Positions 12,740 through 23,060 of a stretch of DNA of 64,000 bases are shown piece after piece. The stretch spans positions 30,871,322 through 30,935,321 of the forward strand of contig NC_079137.1 in the NCBI RefSeq assembly GCF_945859705.1. Reading direction: 5' to 3'. The translations under genes and the position numbers were made by a program. The notes below the pieces were generated by a model. It was not told the origin of the DNA and ran no database searches. It was given only the letters and a program-made list of their open reading frames with translations. The stretch's first letter is position 1, and every line of letters starts with the position of its first letter. This stretch comes from Episyrphus balteatus (taxonomy: Eukaryota > Arthropoda > Insecta > Diptera > Syrphidae).

Positions 12740-13550
12740 CTGACAAAAGGAGGAAATTCCCTTTTCTTGAAATGCGATAAAGTCACATCCTAGCTGATGC
12801 TCCTGCTGCTGCTTATTTTTTTTTTTGTTAACCTCCACTTTTTTTTCATCTTTTTGTGTAACCTGACTAAGGTGTTGATTTCTTCCTGCAGAGAGAGAGA
12901 GAGAATCGAGTCGAAAGGAAATGGTATGTCCTTTGTGCAAAAAGCAGCTGCATATCCTTAGGATAAGTCTTATTCAAAAGAGGGTAATCTTGAGTCTTTT
13001 GTGCATCGATTTGAGAGGCTTTCAGAAAGTGTTTGGTTCCCCATTTACAAATCATCGATGACAGAGATACAGCAGAGCAGAGAAGTGGTGTTGGTTAGTT
13101 ATGGTATGGTTATGGTGATGGTGAGGCAATGAATGACGTGGCGCAATCCATATGAATATAGGGTTATGTTGTTTGGCCCTAATGACTGTACCTAGCCATA
13201 TAGAATCTGTGAATGGTAAAGACGGCGCATTCATGGAGCCTCGCTCTTGGTAATATAGAGCTTTAAATAATTTCACTCACGTTCTGGATTGGCTTAGTGT
13301 TTATATTTTGAAGTCTGCAAATGCGATTTGTATGCGGAACGTGAGATTCACAAATATCGGTTACGCATGGTGAGGTTTTAAACAAACAAACCAACAAACA
13401 GACAAACCCCAAAGAAAAGATGTCTGTGCGATGTGCAATGCGATGAATGGATCGCCAAACGGAAGTGGATGTAACACTTTTGACTTGGACACAACGGGAT
13501 GAGGGAATATTTTTAGACATTCACAAGCATGCAAAAGGATGAGTCAGACT
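12740..13550. other. Unique, less AT-rich island
   Basis: The sequence is complex and not seen elsewhere in the window, with a short GA repeat (GAGAGAGAGAGAGA, about 12891-12904). Overlapping minus-strand frames of 62-85 codons run through it but break often and show no domain. It may be upstream intron or regulatory sequence of the candidate exon next to it. Confidence 0.4.
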
Positions 13551-13897
13551 TGAATTCACAAGGTTATGCGGGTTACTATAAGAAGTCGTGTCTTGATTTT
13601 TAAAATTGATTCAAATTTGCAATATTGTTATTTTCGTTTAAGGTGCCATTAGGTTAAATGTTCTTTGAGAACGGAAATAGAAATAAAGATTTGGTGTTTT
13701 CTGTGGACTTTAGAGAAAAGAGATTATAATGGTGTTGAATGAAGTGGATATTGTTGTGAGGCACATGAAATGGACATATCTAACTGGAATCACACTCCAA
13801 TTCGGTTTTTGAGGCATATATTAGTATCACTTTACGAGAAATTTGATACATCTTCCATGAAACAGTATGAAATTGAAACTTGGAGTCAGTATAGGTA

Positions 13898-14353
13898 GTC
13901 CAGTGCATTTATAATTTGACCCAGCAGTTTGTACCATCCTCAAATTTTTTTTTGCTCATTCGATAGAGCATTGGCTGAATATCATTACCCTGATTTTTCG
14001 CACTCGAGAAATTCACCTTTCGACCGCCATCTTGGATTTTAGTTTTTGTTGAATATCTCGATTTCTATTTATCCTACATAAAAGTCGTGTATACAAGAAA
14101 CGTAGGAAATAAAATTTCGCGTCTTTTACTTTTTCGATATTCTGAATATTAAAAAAGTTACAAGCCAAAAAAGTAAAAAAAATCGAAAAAAATGACAATT
14201 TTAAAGATTTGAGCACTTTTTATCAAAATTATGAAAAAACGTATCGAAAAAAGATTATTTGCCTTAAAATTCTCTACAACTCTGCTATACAAAATTTGGG
14301 GGTGGTACAAACTGCTGGGTCGCCCATATATGAACATCATAAATGCACTGGAC
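13898..14353. mobile_element. TA-flanked inverted-repeat element, GTCCAGTGCATT family (copy 1, short)
   Basis: It begins GTCCAGTGCATTTATAA and ends ATAAATGCACTGGAC, with TA on each side (13896-13897 and 14354-14355). That pattern is Tc1/mariner-like. The text CCGCCATCTTGGATTTTAG and TCTCGATTTCTATTTATCC is shared with the copies at 50777-51875 and 57112-57511. This 456-bp copy lacks most of the right arm present in the 1.1-kb copy, so it looks like an internal deletion derivative. There is no transposase frame. Confidence 0.85.
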
Positions 14354-14355
14354 TA

Positions 14356-15588
14356 AGGATAGTGGAACTGTTGTGTGGCATTGGGTTGAAGGAATGAATT
14401 TAGACGACTAAGAAAATTAATCCGAATAAAAAACCATCTTAATCAAGATAACTAGCATAAATGCGACAGTTAATTGACAAGTACAAAAACAAATTTTCTC
14501 ATTTTTTAACTTCAATTTTAAAATATTACTTTGATTGTAAAACTGCAGTAAGCAGTAGTACCTTTTAATATTCTGAATACACAACAACTAAAAATAGTTG
14601 ATTGATTGAAAGTTGGATAACCGCAGCTATTTTGGGCCTATTACAGTATTTAAGAGAATTACACCTGAATAAATTGACTATAACAAGTCGAAAAGTAGTC
14701 AATAAAATAATACTTTCGATAACAGAAAAGTCAGAATATAAAAGCGAACTGAGATTTTGCTGTCAAAATATATAACAGCTAAAGAAAATAATTACCAATT
14801 GTCAGCAATTTTAACCGCAGTTTATCATTAGAAAAAACCTGGTTTAAAAAAAAAAACTACCCATCACTTTAACAACAGCAGATTTTGTGGCTTAAAAATT
14901 ACTAACATTAAGTTCATGAATATAGAGTCAAGCCAATGAAGATCAATTTCCGTCATTCAGCAATAAAATAATTGGAAAAAGTTTAAGCAAACGTTTGAAA
15001 GCAATGGAACTGCTAGTTCTGACGGGTAACATGATAAACTTTTCGAACAAGGAGGAAAGGAGGTATTGTATTAAATAAGCACATGCACGAAATATTTGTT
15101 TGCGTACCTTAGAACTAGGCGGTGTTAATTCGTTTTGAGTGGACTGTAGTTTTTATAGGTTTTTATATTATAGTTTCTAGTCTTCTCTTTTAAAAAATCA
15201 AACACGCTTTTTTACGACCCTTCTTGGCTTGAACTCAACCTTATTTTGCCGTGATAGCCACAGCAGAGCTTTACAAAGAAAAAAACGAAATTTTAACAAA
15301 AGAATAGAATGACGAAAGATAATTCACAATGGGTTACAAGTTACAAGTTAACATAATAATACAAAATTAATTCACAAAAAGTACGATAAGTAAGAAAAGT
15401 AAATTTAAGTTAATAACGCAATGAATTTAAATTAAGACTGGTAAACAGGTGGTGTTTTTGGTCTTTGGAAAATCCGGGTTAAGAATAGGCTATTGGGAAG
15501 ATAGATGATCGTTTTATTATCAAACTTAAACTTTTACATCTTAAGATATTGCATGATCAAGAAATACAATTTCGGAGAAAACTTTTAA
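14356..15588. other. AT-rich non-coding stretch
   Basis: No coding or repeat pair was recognised. It precedes the RNase H relic and may hold unrecognisable upstream parts of the same retrotransposon. Confidence 0.5.
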
Positions 15589-15600
15589 ACTATGTTTAGT

Positions 15601-15912
15601 AGCAAGGTAGAATGGGTAAGTAAATCCACAAACTATCCTGTGAACACAAACACGATCGATTGGTACACTGATGGATCGAGAAGCACTGATGGAACTTGAT
15701 CAGGAGCATTTGGGTATAGAACCAAACTTTCCATTCCAAGCATATTTCACGAATTAAACGCTAAAGATAAATGAGCGCACTTAAAGCAATATACTATTAT
15801 CAATTTGTAAGAAATCTAACCGAACTTGGCAAGGCAAATAACACAAAACTCTACTGGGTCCCTGGAAATGGTGAATTTCAGGGAAACGAAGCAGCAGACT
15901 CTCTGCAAAGGT
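15601..15912 (+). pseudogene. Decayed RNase H domain of a non-LTR retrotransposon
   Basis: Reading from 15601 the frame gives IDWYTDGSRSTDGT followed by a stop, then SGAFGYRTKLSIPS. After further stops and shifts come ALKAIYYYQF and finally LGKANNTKLYWVPGN and FQGNEAADSLQ. These are the three hallmarks of the RNase H domain found at the C-terminus of I- and R1-related non-LTR elements: the first catalytic Asp in YTDGS, the ALKA helix, and the WVPGHSG...GNEAAD block. The usual His of VPGH reads Asn here. At least two in-frame stops and shifts make it non-functional. The reverse transcriptase that should lie upstream was not recognised. Confidence 0.8.
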
Positions 15913-17040
15913 GATTTTTTTGGTTAAGAAAGATGTCAATTTCAGACCATTTTTCCACAATACACAAAATAAATAATATCTTCCGAACGGTTGTTTGTCA
16001 AAAACGGAGACCTATCTGTCAGTTCAGCATTTAATTTATATATATTTGAATCACAGTTAACAGGATATTTGTTTTTGTTTTAATTTATAAAATGTCATTT
16101 GAAAAAATTATTAAGTGAAAAATAACAAATTTTCTTTGTGCTTCTTGTCGGAATATGCTCAAATATTGGTAAAAAATTAGTTGTGTGGGTGGTTTATATA
16201 GTTTTTGTGTGTTTTTCTTCGGTGGGTAGGTAATTTAAAAATGATAGAAGATATTACCTTATTTTGTGTACCTACTGTGACTTATACTAGCTCAAGTTTT
16301 TTTTTTTTTTTGCTTCCATTTTAAATATTTTATAATTGTATTTTGTTTTTAAATTTTTTTGTTCTATAATTATAAAATACGTTATTACAAAAACTTTCAA
16401 CGTTAGAGAATTTCTGATACTTGTTTTGTTATATGTACATGTACATACCTAATCCAACTATTTTTGTAAAGGATAAAAATTAAAACAAAAAATCGAATGT
16501 TTGCTATTTGCTCACTGTTTTTATTTACCATTTTCCTAAAATTTTCTTAAGACCCTTGAGCTGCTAATAAATTTTTCAACGTTTTTCAAATATTCATAAG
16601 GGTTACCTACCTAAATTTCAAAAAAGTTGAAACCATTTTATGTATTTTTTTGATCAAATCTGTTGAAATCTACAAAACATATCGATTCCACTTAATTATT
16701 GCATTTTGTTTCTATTAAAGAAATTCAAACCATTAATTTCTGATGACTTCCAAAATATCCAGTTAATGTGCACAATTTTTTTTTTTAATATTTAGTATCA
16801 AACCCTTATTAAAATCTCAAACACTATTTTTATTGAATCCGAATCCATAGCCAATAAAACTCTGATTAATAGTTTTTATGTCAAAACTCATCCATTGGTA
16901 TTTTATTTTATTTTAAAATTTTTTTTTTTTTTAATTTAATTTAATTTTACCTGATAGCTGACTGATTTCCATTAAATTTATTACCCTCACAACATACGCC
17001 AAAAGCGTCGTCGTCGTGTCATCATTCGTTTCAATTGTAT
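15913..17040. other. AT-rich non-coding stretch
   Basis: Long T and A runs; no gene, repeat pair or regulatory motif can be supported here. Confidence 0.5.
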
Positions 17041-17081
17041 ACATACCTGAAATGAAAGAAACAAAAAAAAAATAAATTAGT
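17041..17081 (-). promoter_or_regulatory. Candidate recursive splice site (ratchet point) 1
   Basis: Read on the minus strand this is GTAACTAATTT, then a T-rich pyrimidine tract (TTTCTTTCATTTCAG), then GTATGT with no intervening bases. The abutting 3' and 5' splice sites fall between plus-strand positions 17047 and 17046. CTAAT is a branch-point-like motif about 30 bases upstream of the AG. This is the zero-length-exon structure known from giant introns of Drosophila genes. An ordinary short exon with a distant 5' site remains possible. Confidence 0.6.
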
Positions 17082-18380
17082 TACGAACTCTAGAGTACTC
17101 AATCGACAGTTGCTAGACCAAAGACAAAAACACAAAACAAAAAAAATAGAAAAAAAAGAAATTAAAACAGTTCCAAATTCGAAACCACAAATATAATTAA
17201 TTCTATCATCCGTCTGTCGTCGTCGTCCGGCGCGCAGCGGTTCTATCTCTATTCATTGGCCAATTACAATGTAAACAAAAATTTGTCTCCCAAATGGAAA
17301 TTGCACCGCGAATCAAATAAAACAAAACCAACCGCCAAAGAGCCTCTATATTCAAATTATAATTCCATTTGCTCCAATTCTGGACTGAGCTGAGTTGTGG
17401 TATAGTGTTAGCTGCTAGCTGCTAGGTATATTGAGTTGCACAGCAGCGGCCTTGAGCATATGAACATGGTCATATCATAACATAGTATGAACTATGAACG
17501 TTACCAAAATGAAACAAAAAAATACTCTCAAAAGGACATGGAACTTTAAAGTTACACCATGTAGTAGCAGCAACAAGGACTAATGTACGTTGTCCACCAC
17601 CGCCGCCACCGCCATCAGGATCTACCAACCAATATTCTACCCCAGCCCCATACCAAACCGACTATCGAAAGACCATTGTGTTGCCAGCACAAATTGTTGC
17701 AATAAATTTCGATACCGAAACCCCAAAGCTCTACACAACCCAGCCCAATGCCATTGCCCTATACGACAAGGACAGCCGCCAAAGGGCGAGCTTAGAGAAA
17801 TGGCGAGGTTGGAAAAAATTCTATTGAAACTAAATGAGATATTGGTCGACATCTATTGCATTTGTGTGTTGCGGACGTTCGCATGGTTGAGGGGGTTTTG
17901 GGTAGTGGATGGAGCTTATAGTATTACTTGGGGAGGAGGTTGTGCCGCACATTGACAGACCAGCCATGATAGAAAAGATCGTTTGATGGCCAACTGTCAT
18001 TTATCCTTCTCACGATATCGCATTGAATAAACTATTTGCCAGACAAATACACAAACGCGAGTTTATGCACACTTACAGCTGCCCTATATTCATATAGTAT
18101 GTGTTTTTTTATGTTTCAGTGTGTTTGTGTGTGTGACGGAATTTATCGTTTGGGGGATAAGACAAATATTGGACTCTAATTAATTGTATTGCGAGCTCTG
18201 TACCCCACCTATACATACGCTGCCGCGGTATAGAGGACAAAATAAGGTGCACGTTCCACGATATCCTGTAATATAAGGACCAATTTAACATGATGAGAAA
18301 AAAAGGTCAGGAAGCTATATGCCACACCCAAAGATTGTTTTTCTATTGATAAACCTGTTGCTATTGCAAAGGTGCGTTCC
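17082..18380. other. Unique, less AT-rich island next to ratchet point 1
   Basis: The sequence has mixed composition with CGTCGTCGTCCGGCGCGCAG near 17218-17237 and no copies in the window. The plus-strand frame at 17590-17955 (121 codons) has overlapping antisense competition and no recognised domain, so I do not call it coding. A regulatory role is a guess from composition and position. Confidence 0.4.
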
Positions 18381-19058
18381 ATACAGTCGAGGACAAAAGT
18401 TTTGTTCTAACAAATTAATGAAGTGCTAAAGTGAGAAAATTGAATTAACTATTTGAATAAATGAATCAGAACACCCAATGGAAAAAAAAACTAGAGTAGA
18501 ACGGTTTTTTTTTCAGAAAGAATGGCCCAGGAAATTGCGTTCTTTTTTACAGAAAATATGGCAATATTTTATTTACAATAACATTTTTTTAATGTTAGGA
18601 TTGAATTGTATTTTTTTAATTTAAAAATTTGTATTTGCAGTACTTAATTGTTTTTTTTTTTTTATTTTAAATGTTTTTTATTTGAATAGATATTTTTACA
18701 AAACTGCTTTGAATGCCATTTTTTAGCAATAAGATATAATTCCAGGCCTAAAAAAAATTATCATAAAAAAACCTCACCTTTCTTTGAGAGGGCAAAATTG
18801 AAAAAAAAATCTTCTACGAAGATTTAAGATTATTCAATACTGACCTAAGGCCCGCTTAGGATTTGAAATGTTTTCCAAGTTTTAAAAATGGGAACGAAAG
18901 TGATGATATCAAGTTTTCACCGGAATTCATTGTTATCGGCAGTAAATTTTCCAGGGAAATTAAGTTTTTTTTACTTAATAGCATTTTTTTTTTAATTCTG
19001 GCGGAAAAAACAAAAAACAAAGGGAAACAAAATTCCCCTGGAAATTCACGATAGGGCG
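18381..19058. other. AT-rich non-coding stretch
   Basis: Poly-T runs and short frames only; nothing specific seen. Confidence 0.5.
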
Positions 19059-19940
19059 AATTCTTTGCCACTGGGTACAAAGGGGTTAAGTCACAAAATT
19101 GCACTTTTTGGGTTTTGATGGAATAAGAATAAGCTCTATTTTATCTTTTATTTGGTATCAAAAACATAAAGGAGAATGGGCATATTGGACGTTTGGCGGC
19201 CAGTAATGAAATTGGTATCAAATGAAAGAACTATAACGTAGGAAAAATTTTTACTATGGCCGTTTCGTTGTATTGCATTTGGAATGGAAGATATGGCAAT
19301 ATTAGTGTTGTTAATGCATCGAGCAATATGCGAACGGCAAATTGAATTACTGTTTTAATTAAATTATGAAATATGATTTTATGTCATTTTTTCTATGATT
19401 TAAAACCTCAATCTTGAATATCCGACTTCAAGATTTTGTTTTTGAGTTTTCAAAAGGAAAAAACAAACAAAAAATTGAAAAAGAAGTCTTAAAATAGACT
19501 CGAAATTGATGTTTTAAAAAGCCAATATTTTGGGTTCTATTGGTTGGATATCCAAGATTAAGGTCTTCAGGCTCAGGGAAAATGACAGATTATCATATCT
19601 TGCACTTAAAATACACGTTCAATTTTAAACATTGAGACATAACTTTTAAATGCAAAAATGCATTTTATTAGTTTGTGAAGAACTTTAGAAAGATAAAACT
19701 TCTGCACAATGTATGTAAGACTTAACTACATCAAAAAATAACAAAATCGTTCTTGGCCGCGGAACGTCCAAGTTAGATACAAAATTGCCCATTCTCCTTT
19801 AGAGCAATTCTTTCCTACAAAAATAAATGGGTCAATGCTCAAAATTTCATCGATTTTCATACATAAGCTCAACTTCAATCGCATTTTCTGGCAAACTATC
19901 ATTTATGACTTAACCCTTTTGTACCCGGCGGCAAAGAATT
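19059..19940. mobile_element. Palindromic element with AATTCTTTGCC ends
   Basis: The ends pair over about 35 bases: CTTTGCCACTGGGTACAAAG (from 19063) against CTTTTGTACCCGGCGGCAAAG (to about 19936). Further in, AAAGGAGAATGGGCA near 19169 pairs with TGCCCATTCTCCTTT near 19785-19800, followed by GGACGTTTGGCGGCC against GGCCGCGGAACGTCC. A third nested pair (CTCAATCTTGAATATCC and GGATATCCAAGATTAAGG) flanks the centre. About 880 bp in total, without a coding frame. A target duplication could not be fixed. Confidence 0.75.
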
Positions 19941-19959
19941 AATTTACAATGAAAACTTC

Positions 19960-20116
19960 ACATACAAGTTTTAAGAATGAACTTTTTGCTTATGCAAAGT
20001 AAAATTTTCTTATTTTTTTAACAAAAATTATGCAAAATGTTTACATAAAATATTCCTCGAATTTCTTAGAATTTTGGCAATTTGACCATACATGATGTAG
20101 TTATTTCAACTATAAT
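19960..20116. mobile_element. Left part of an interrupted ATTGCAAATAAA foldback element (copy 2)
   Basis: ATGCAAAATGTTTACATAAAATATT, GACCATACATG and AACTATAAT match the centre of copy 1 (about 1978-2070) in order. Homology stops exactly where the hAT-like terminal repeat begins at 20117. It resumes after that element at 21651, in GTAAGAAATTCGACGAACATT. Confidence 0.65.
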
Positions 20117-21650
20117 CAAGGGCGGATCCAGGATTTTTTTCTGGGGGGGGGGGGCACAAGGGACGGATTGGAAAAAAAATCAGCAATAACAGTTAGAAAT
20201 AAAGTGAAGTATCATACGACTGACTGACAAGCAGCGAATTTTAACGACGCACAGTGCGGTATTTTGGTCTAAAACCTGGTCAAAAATATTTTGGCACATT
20301 TTCCACATCAAATAATAATAAATGACAAAAAAGTTAGTCGGAAGGAAAAATTTTTATTTTCTTGGTACAGTAAGAGCCACTTAAGTGCTTACCCACTTAC
20401 TTCCCGATTAGCCGGGAGAAAAAAAATATTAAAAATCATAAAATACACGTACAATCCTGTGATTTTCTTAAAGTTAGTAATGTATCCTTTTTTTTTTTTT
20501 TTGACCCAAGTTGTTTCATTAAATAGTTTTTGAGAAATTTATTTTTAAAGATGAAATTTAGAAAAAAAAAACGTTTTCGTTTTTTAATTAGGTATTGATT
20601 TTGTATAAATTTTGCAATATTATGGACATATTTATACCATTATTTAATGATCTGGTAATTTTTAGTCAAATACTTAAGACTACATTCTAATAAATATTAA
20701 AGTTCTCAAGAATAAAAAAAAAAACTGAAATATTATTTTTTCCCGGGAAACCCGGTTTTTTTTTATTTGCATTAAAATTTTTTTATATCTCAAAATCAAT
20801 GTGTTCAAATTGTAGGTCTATTGGAGCCAAATTGACCAAGTTATGAGTATTTTAATATTTCGCTTACGAACGTTTTAGTCGGAGTTCGAAACTTTAAATG
20901 GTTCTCCCCACAACTAATGTTTTCAAAGCCGGTTCACCTTATCACTTCAAAGATACTGCACCGATTCTTTTGAAATTTGGAATACTATTTCTTTCCATGT
21001 TTTTAAAGGTATCCGTGGAGAAATTTTCTCAAAAACAAAATATTTATAAAAATCTATAAGTATACTGAGGGAAAAAACGCATCGTAAAATGTAATATTTT
21101 CAAAGTTGATTTAATGTTGAAAAAACCTAACATGAAACATCTTTAAATTAAAATTTAAACAAATGTTTCTTATTTTTATCGGACATCAGCTTTTGTTGCA
21201 TTTTATCACTCTAATTTTCAACAGTGAGATAGCACGTTGGTAAAGCATTCGCCAAGAGATCCAAGAGTTGTAGGTTCGATCCCCAGCGGCTGCCAATTTT
21301 TTATATTTTTTTAATAAATTGATGCTTTTTTTCAAAGTTGAAACAACTTTGATTTAAAGATCTTTTATAACGACAAACCACTTTAAACTAACGATGTTCT
21401 ACTTTGATTTTAAAATTTTCGTCTTCAAAATAATTCCGAAAAATAGTTCAATCAACGTGGTTTTCGGTGATTTTAAGTTAATAATAATAATAGGTTATGC
21501 AATGTTGTGTTGCGCTGTTTTAAAAACACTAATGTTAAAAAAAAACAACGCAAAGTATGTTTTTTAGAATAGCATTCATACCTTGATTATCGATGTCCAT
21601 ATCAAAATTTTTCACCAAAATCACTTTGAAGTCAACATTGTAAGAAATTC
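20117..21650 (+). mobile_element. hAT-like DNA transposon, 3'-truncated (copy B)
   Basis: It starts CAAGGGCGGATCCAGG followed by a G tract and then matches the reverse complement of copy A (8051-10093). Shared blocks include GGCACAAGGGACGGATTGG, CAGCAATAACAGTTAGAAATAAAG, CCAAATTGACCAAGTTATGAG and, near the end, ACTAATGTTAAAAAAAAACAACG and CACCAAAATCACTTTGAA. The last roughly 300 bp of copy A, including the second terminal repeat, are missing. About 115 bp of the body are replaced by the tRNA-like element at 21060-21488. It sits inside foldback copy 2, next to the sequence ACTATAAT, the expected 8-bp target. Confidence 0.8.
21060..21488 (+). mobile_element. Composite element with tRNA-like pol III boxes
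   Basis: Inside hAT copy B, GATAGCACGTTGGTAAAGC (near 21229-21247) resembles a pol III A box. About 35 bases on, TAGGTTCGATCCCCAGC (near 21271-21287) is a good B box, as in tRNA-derived SINEs. The element starts near CTGAGGGAAAAAACGC and ends after GATTTTAAGTTAATAATAATAA. The copy at 39075-39330, in reverse orientation, shares the A-box part and the 3' body but has lost the B box, and its outer end reads CACTGATTGAAAAAAAAAC. The ends therefore look like weak inverted repeats rather than a plain SINE tail. It is not a functional tRNA: the arms do not pair properly. Confidence 0.6.
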
Positions 21651-21673
21651 GACGAACATTAAAAAAATAAATA

Positions 21674-22891
21674 CACTAGCCCAAAAAATTAAGGGAACAA
21701 AAAAAAATCGTGATTTTTTTAGTGATATTCGATAGGCTGTATCTCAGTAAAAAATGAACGCATCATGACAAAATAAAAAGCGTGTAAAAGCTCTATTCTT
21801 CTAGTTTGAGGATGAAATGTTAAAATATTTTCTTTCTAACGGTAAAATAGCTAAATCGTTGAAACTGTTAAAAAACAAAAATTTTTAAATTTTTGTTTGT
21901 TTTTACTTTTCTCTTAAGTAAAAACAAATAAATTTAAGATAAACCAAGAAAAAACAAAAAAAAATTCAAAATTAGGAAAAACATCCAAAAATGGTATAAA
22001 AAGCCTTTTTCAAAATTTAACTTTTTTTGAAAACTTTTAATTTTTCCTTGGTTTATCTTAAATTTAAACGATATTTATCAATAAAATGTTCAAACAAACT
22101 CAAAAGAATTTAATTTTGCTCATAAAAAAGTTCAAAGAAGTAAGTCATTTAGACCTGCAGAAATATGGTGTTTTACTTCATCTCAAAAATTCAAACCCTC
22201 ACAACAGAAAAACTGCTTGATGAATATGTCTGAAACTTTGCATATTAATTTCAGGTATATTAAGCTTTAATAATTAAGCCTCAGTTTAATCTTATCACCC
22301 ATAGAAATTAAATAGCGGTAAATTTTCTAAAAAAACGTAAAAATGCCTATTTGGATAGCTTTTCTAAATTAATCTAAAAAATAAGAAAACAATTTGTTTA
22401 CCAAAGCAAACTTAATTTCTTTGTAGAAAATTGAATGAAGTTTTTAAATGTGTCCTTGAATATTCTGTACAGTGATCCGTTGTTGAGATATTGATAGTCA
22501 AAGTCAAAAGTATGGTTTTTGGTTTGATGACTTATATTGCAGTTAAAAAAAATCGTAGAAGTTTGAAACAAAATGAACCTTAAAGCCAAATAAATAGCCT
22601 TTCTAAAAATAATAATCATTTTTTCAGAAAAAAATTTCCCACTTTCTTAAGAGAAAAGTAAAAACAAACAAAAATTGGAAAATTTTTGTTTTTTAACAGT
22701 TTCAACGATTTAGCTATCTTACCGTTAGAAAGAAAATATTTTAACATTTCATCCTAAAACTAGAAGAATAGAGCTTTTACACGCTTTTTATTTTGTCATG
22801 ATGCGATCATTTTTTACTGAGATACAGCCTATCGAATATCACTAAAAAAATCACGATTTTTTTTTTGTTCCCTTAATTTTTTGGGCTAGTG
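21674..22891. mobile_element. Tc1/mariner-like palindromic non-autonomous element
   Basis: The ends read CACTAGCCCAAAAAATTAAG and its complement CTTAATTTTTTGGGCTAGTG, flanked by TA at 21672-21673 and 22892-22893. The inverted arms extend about 245 bp with very high similarity: TCGATAGGCTGTATCTCAG, AGCGTGTAAAAGCTCTATTC and TTTCTTTCTAACGGTAA all recur in reverse. A second nested pair (TTTAAGATAAACCAAG and CTTGGTTTATCTTAAA) lies at 21928-21943 and 22053-22068. Total 1,218 bp, no transposase frame. It is inserted in foldback copy 2, where copy 1 shows the uninterrupted sequence. Confidence 0.9.
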
Positions 22892-22893
22892 TA

Positions 22894-23060
22894 TAATAAA
22901 AAAAATAATGCACACATTTTGCTTTGATTTTTTTTTTTTTTCAATGTAGAAAATTTTGTATTTGCAATAAATTTTTTAATGCAAAATATTTTTATTTTTA
23001 ATGCATTTTTTTGTATTTGCGATAAATATCTTTTTTTAAATTTCAAATGCATTTTTCTTT
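22894..23060. mobile_element. Right arm of the interrupted foldback element (copy 2)
   Basis: AATAATGCACACATTTTGC, TTTTTTTCAATGTAGAAAATT and TTTGTATTTGCAATAAA follow the order of the right arm of copy 1 (2120-2200). The arm continues with TTTAATGCATTTTTTTGTATTTGCG. It closes the nest opened at 19960. Confidence 0.7.
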
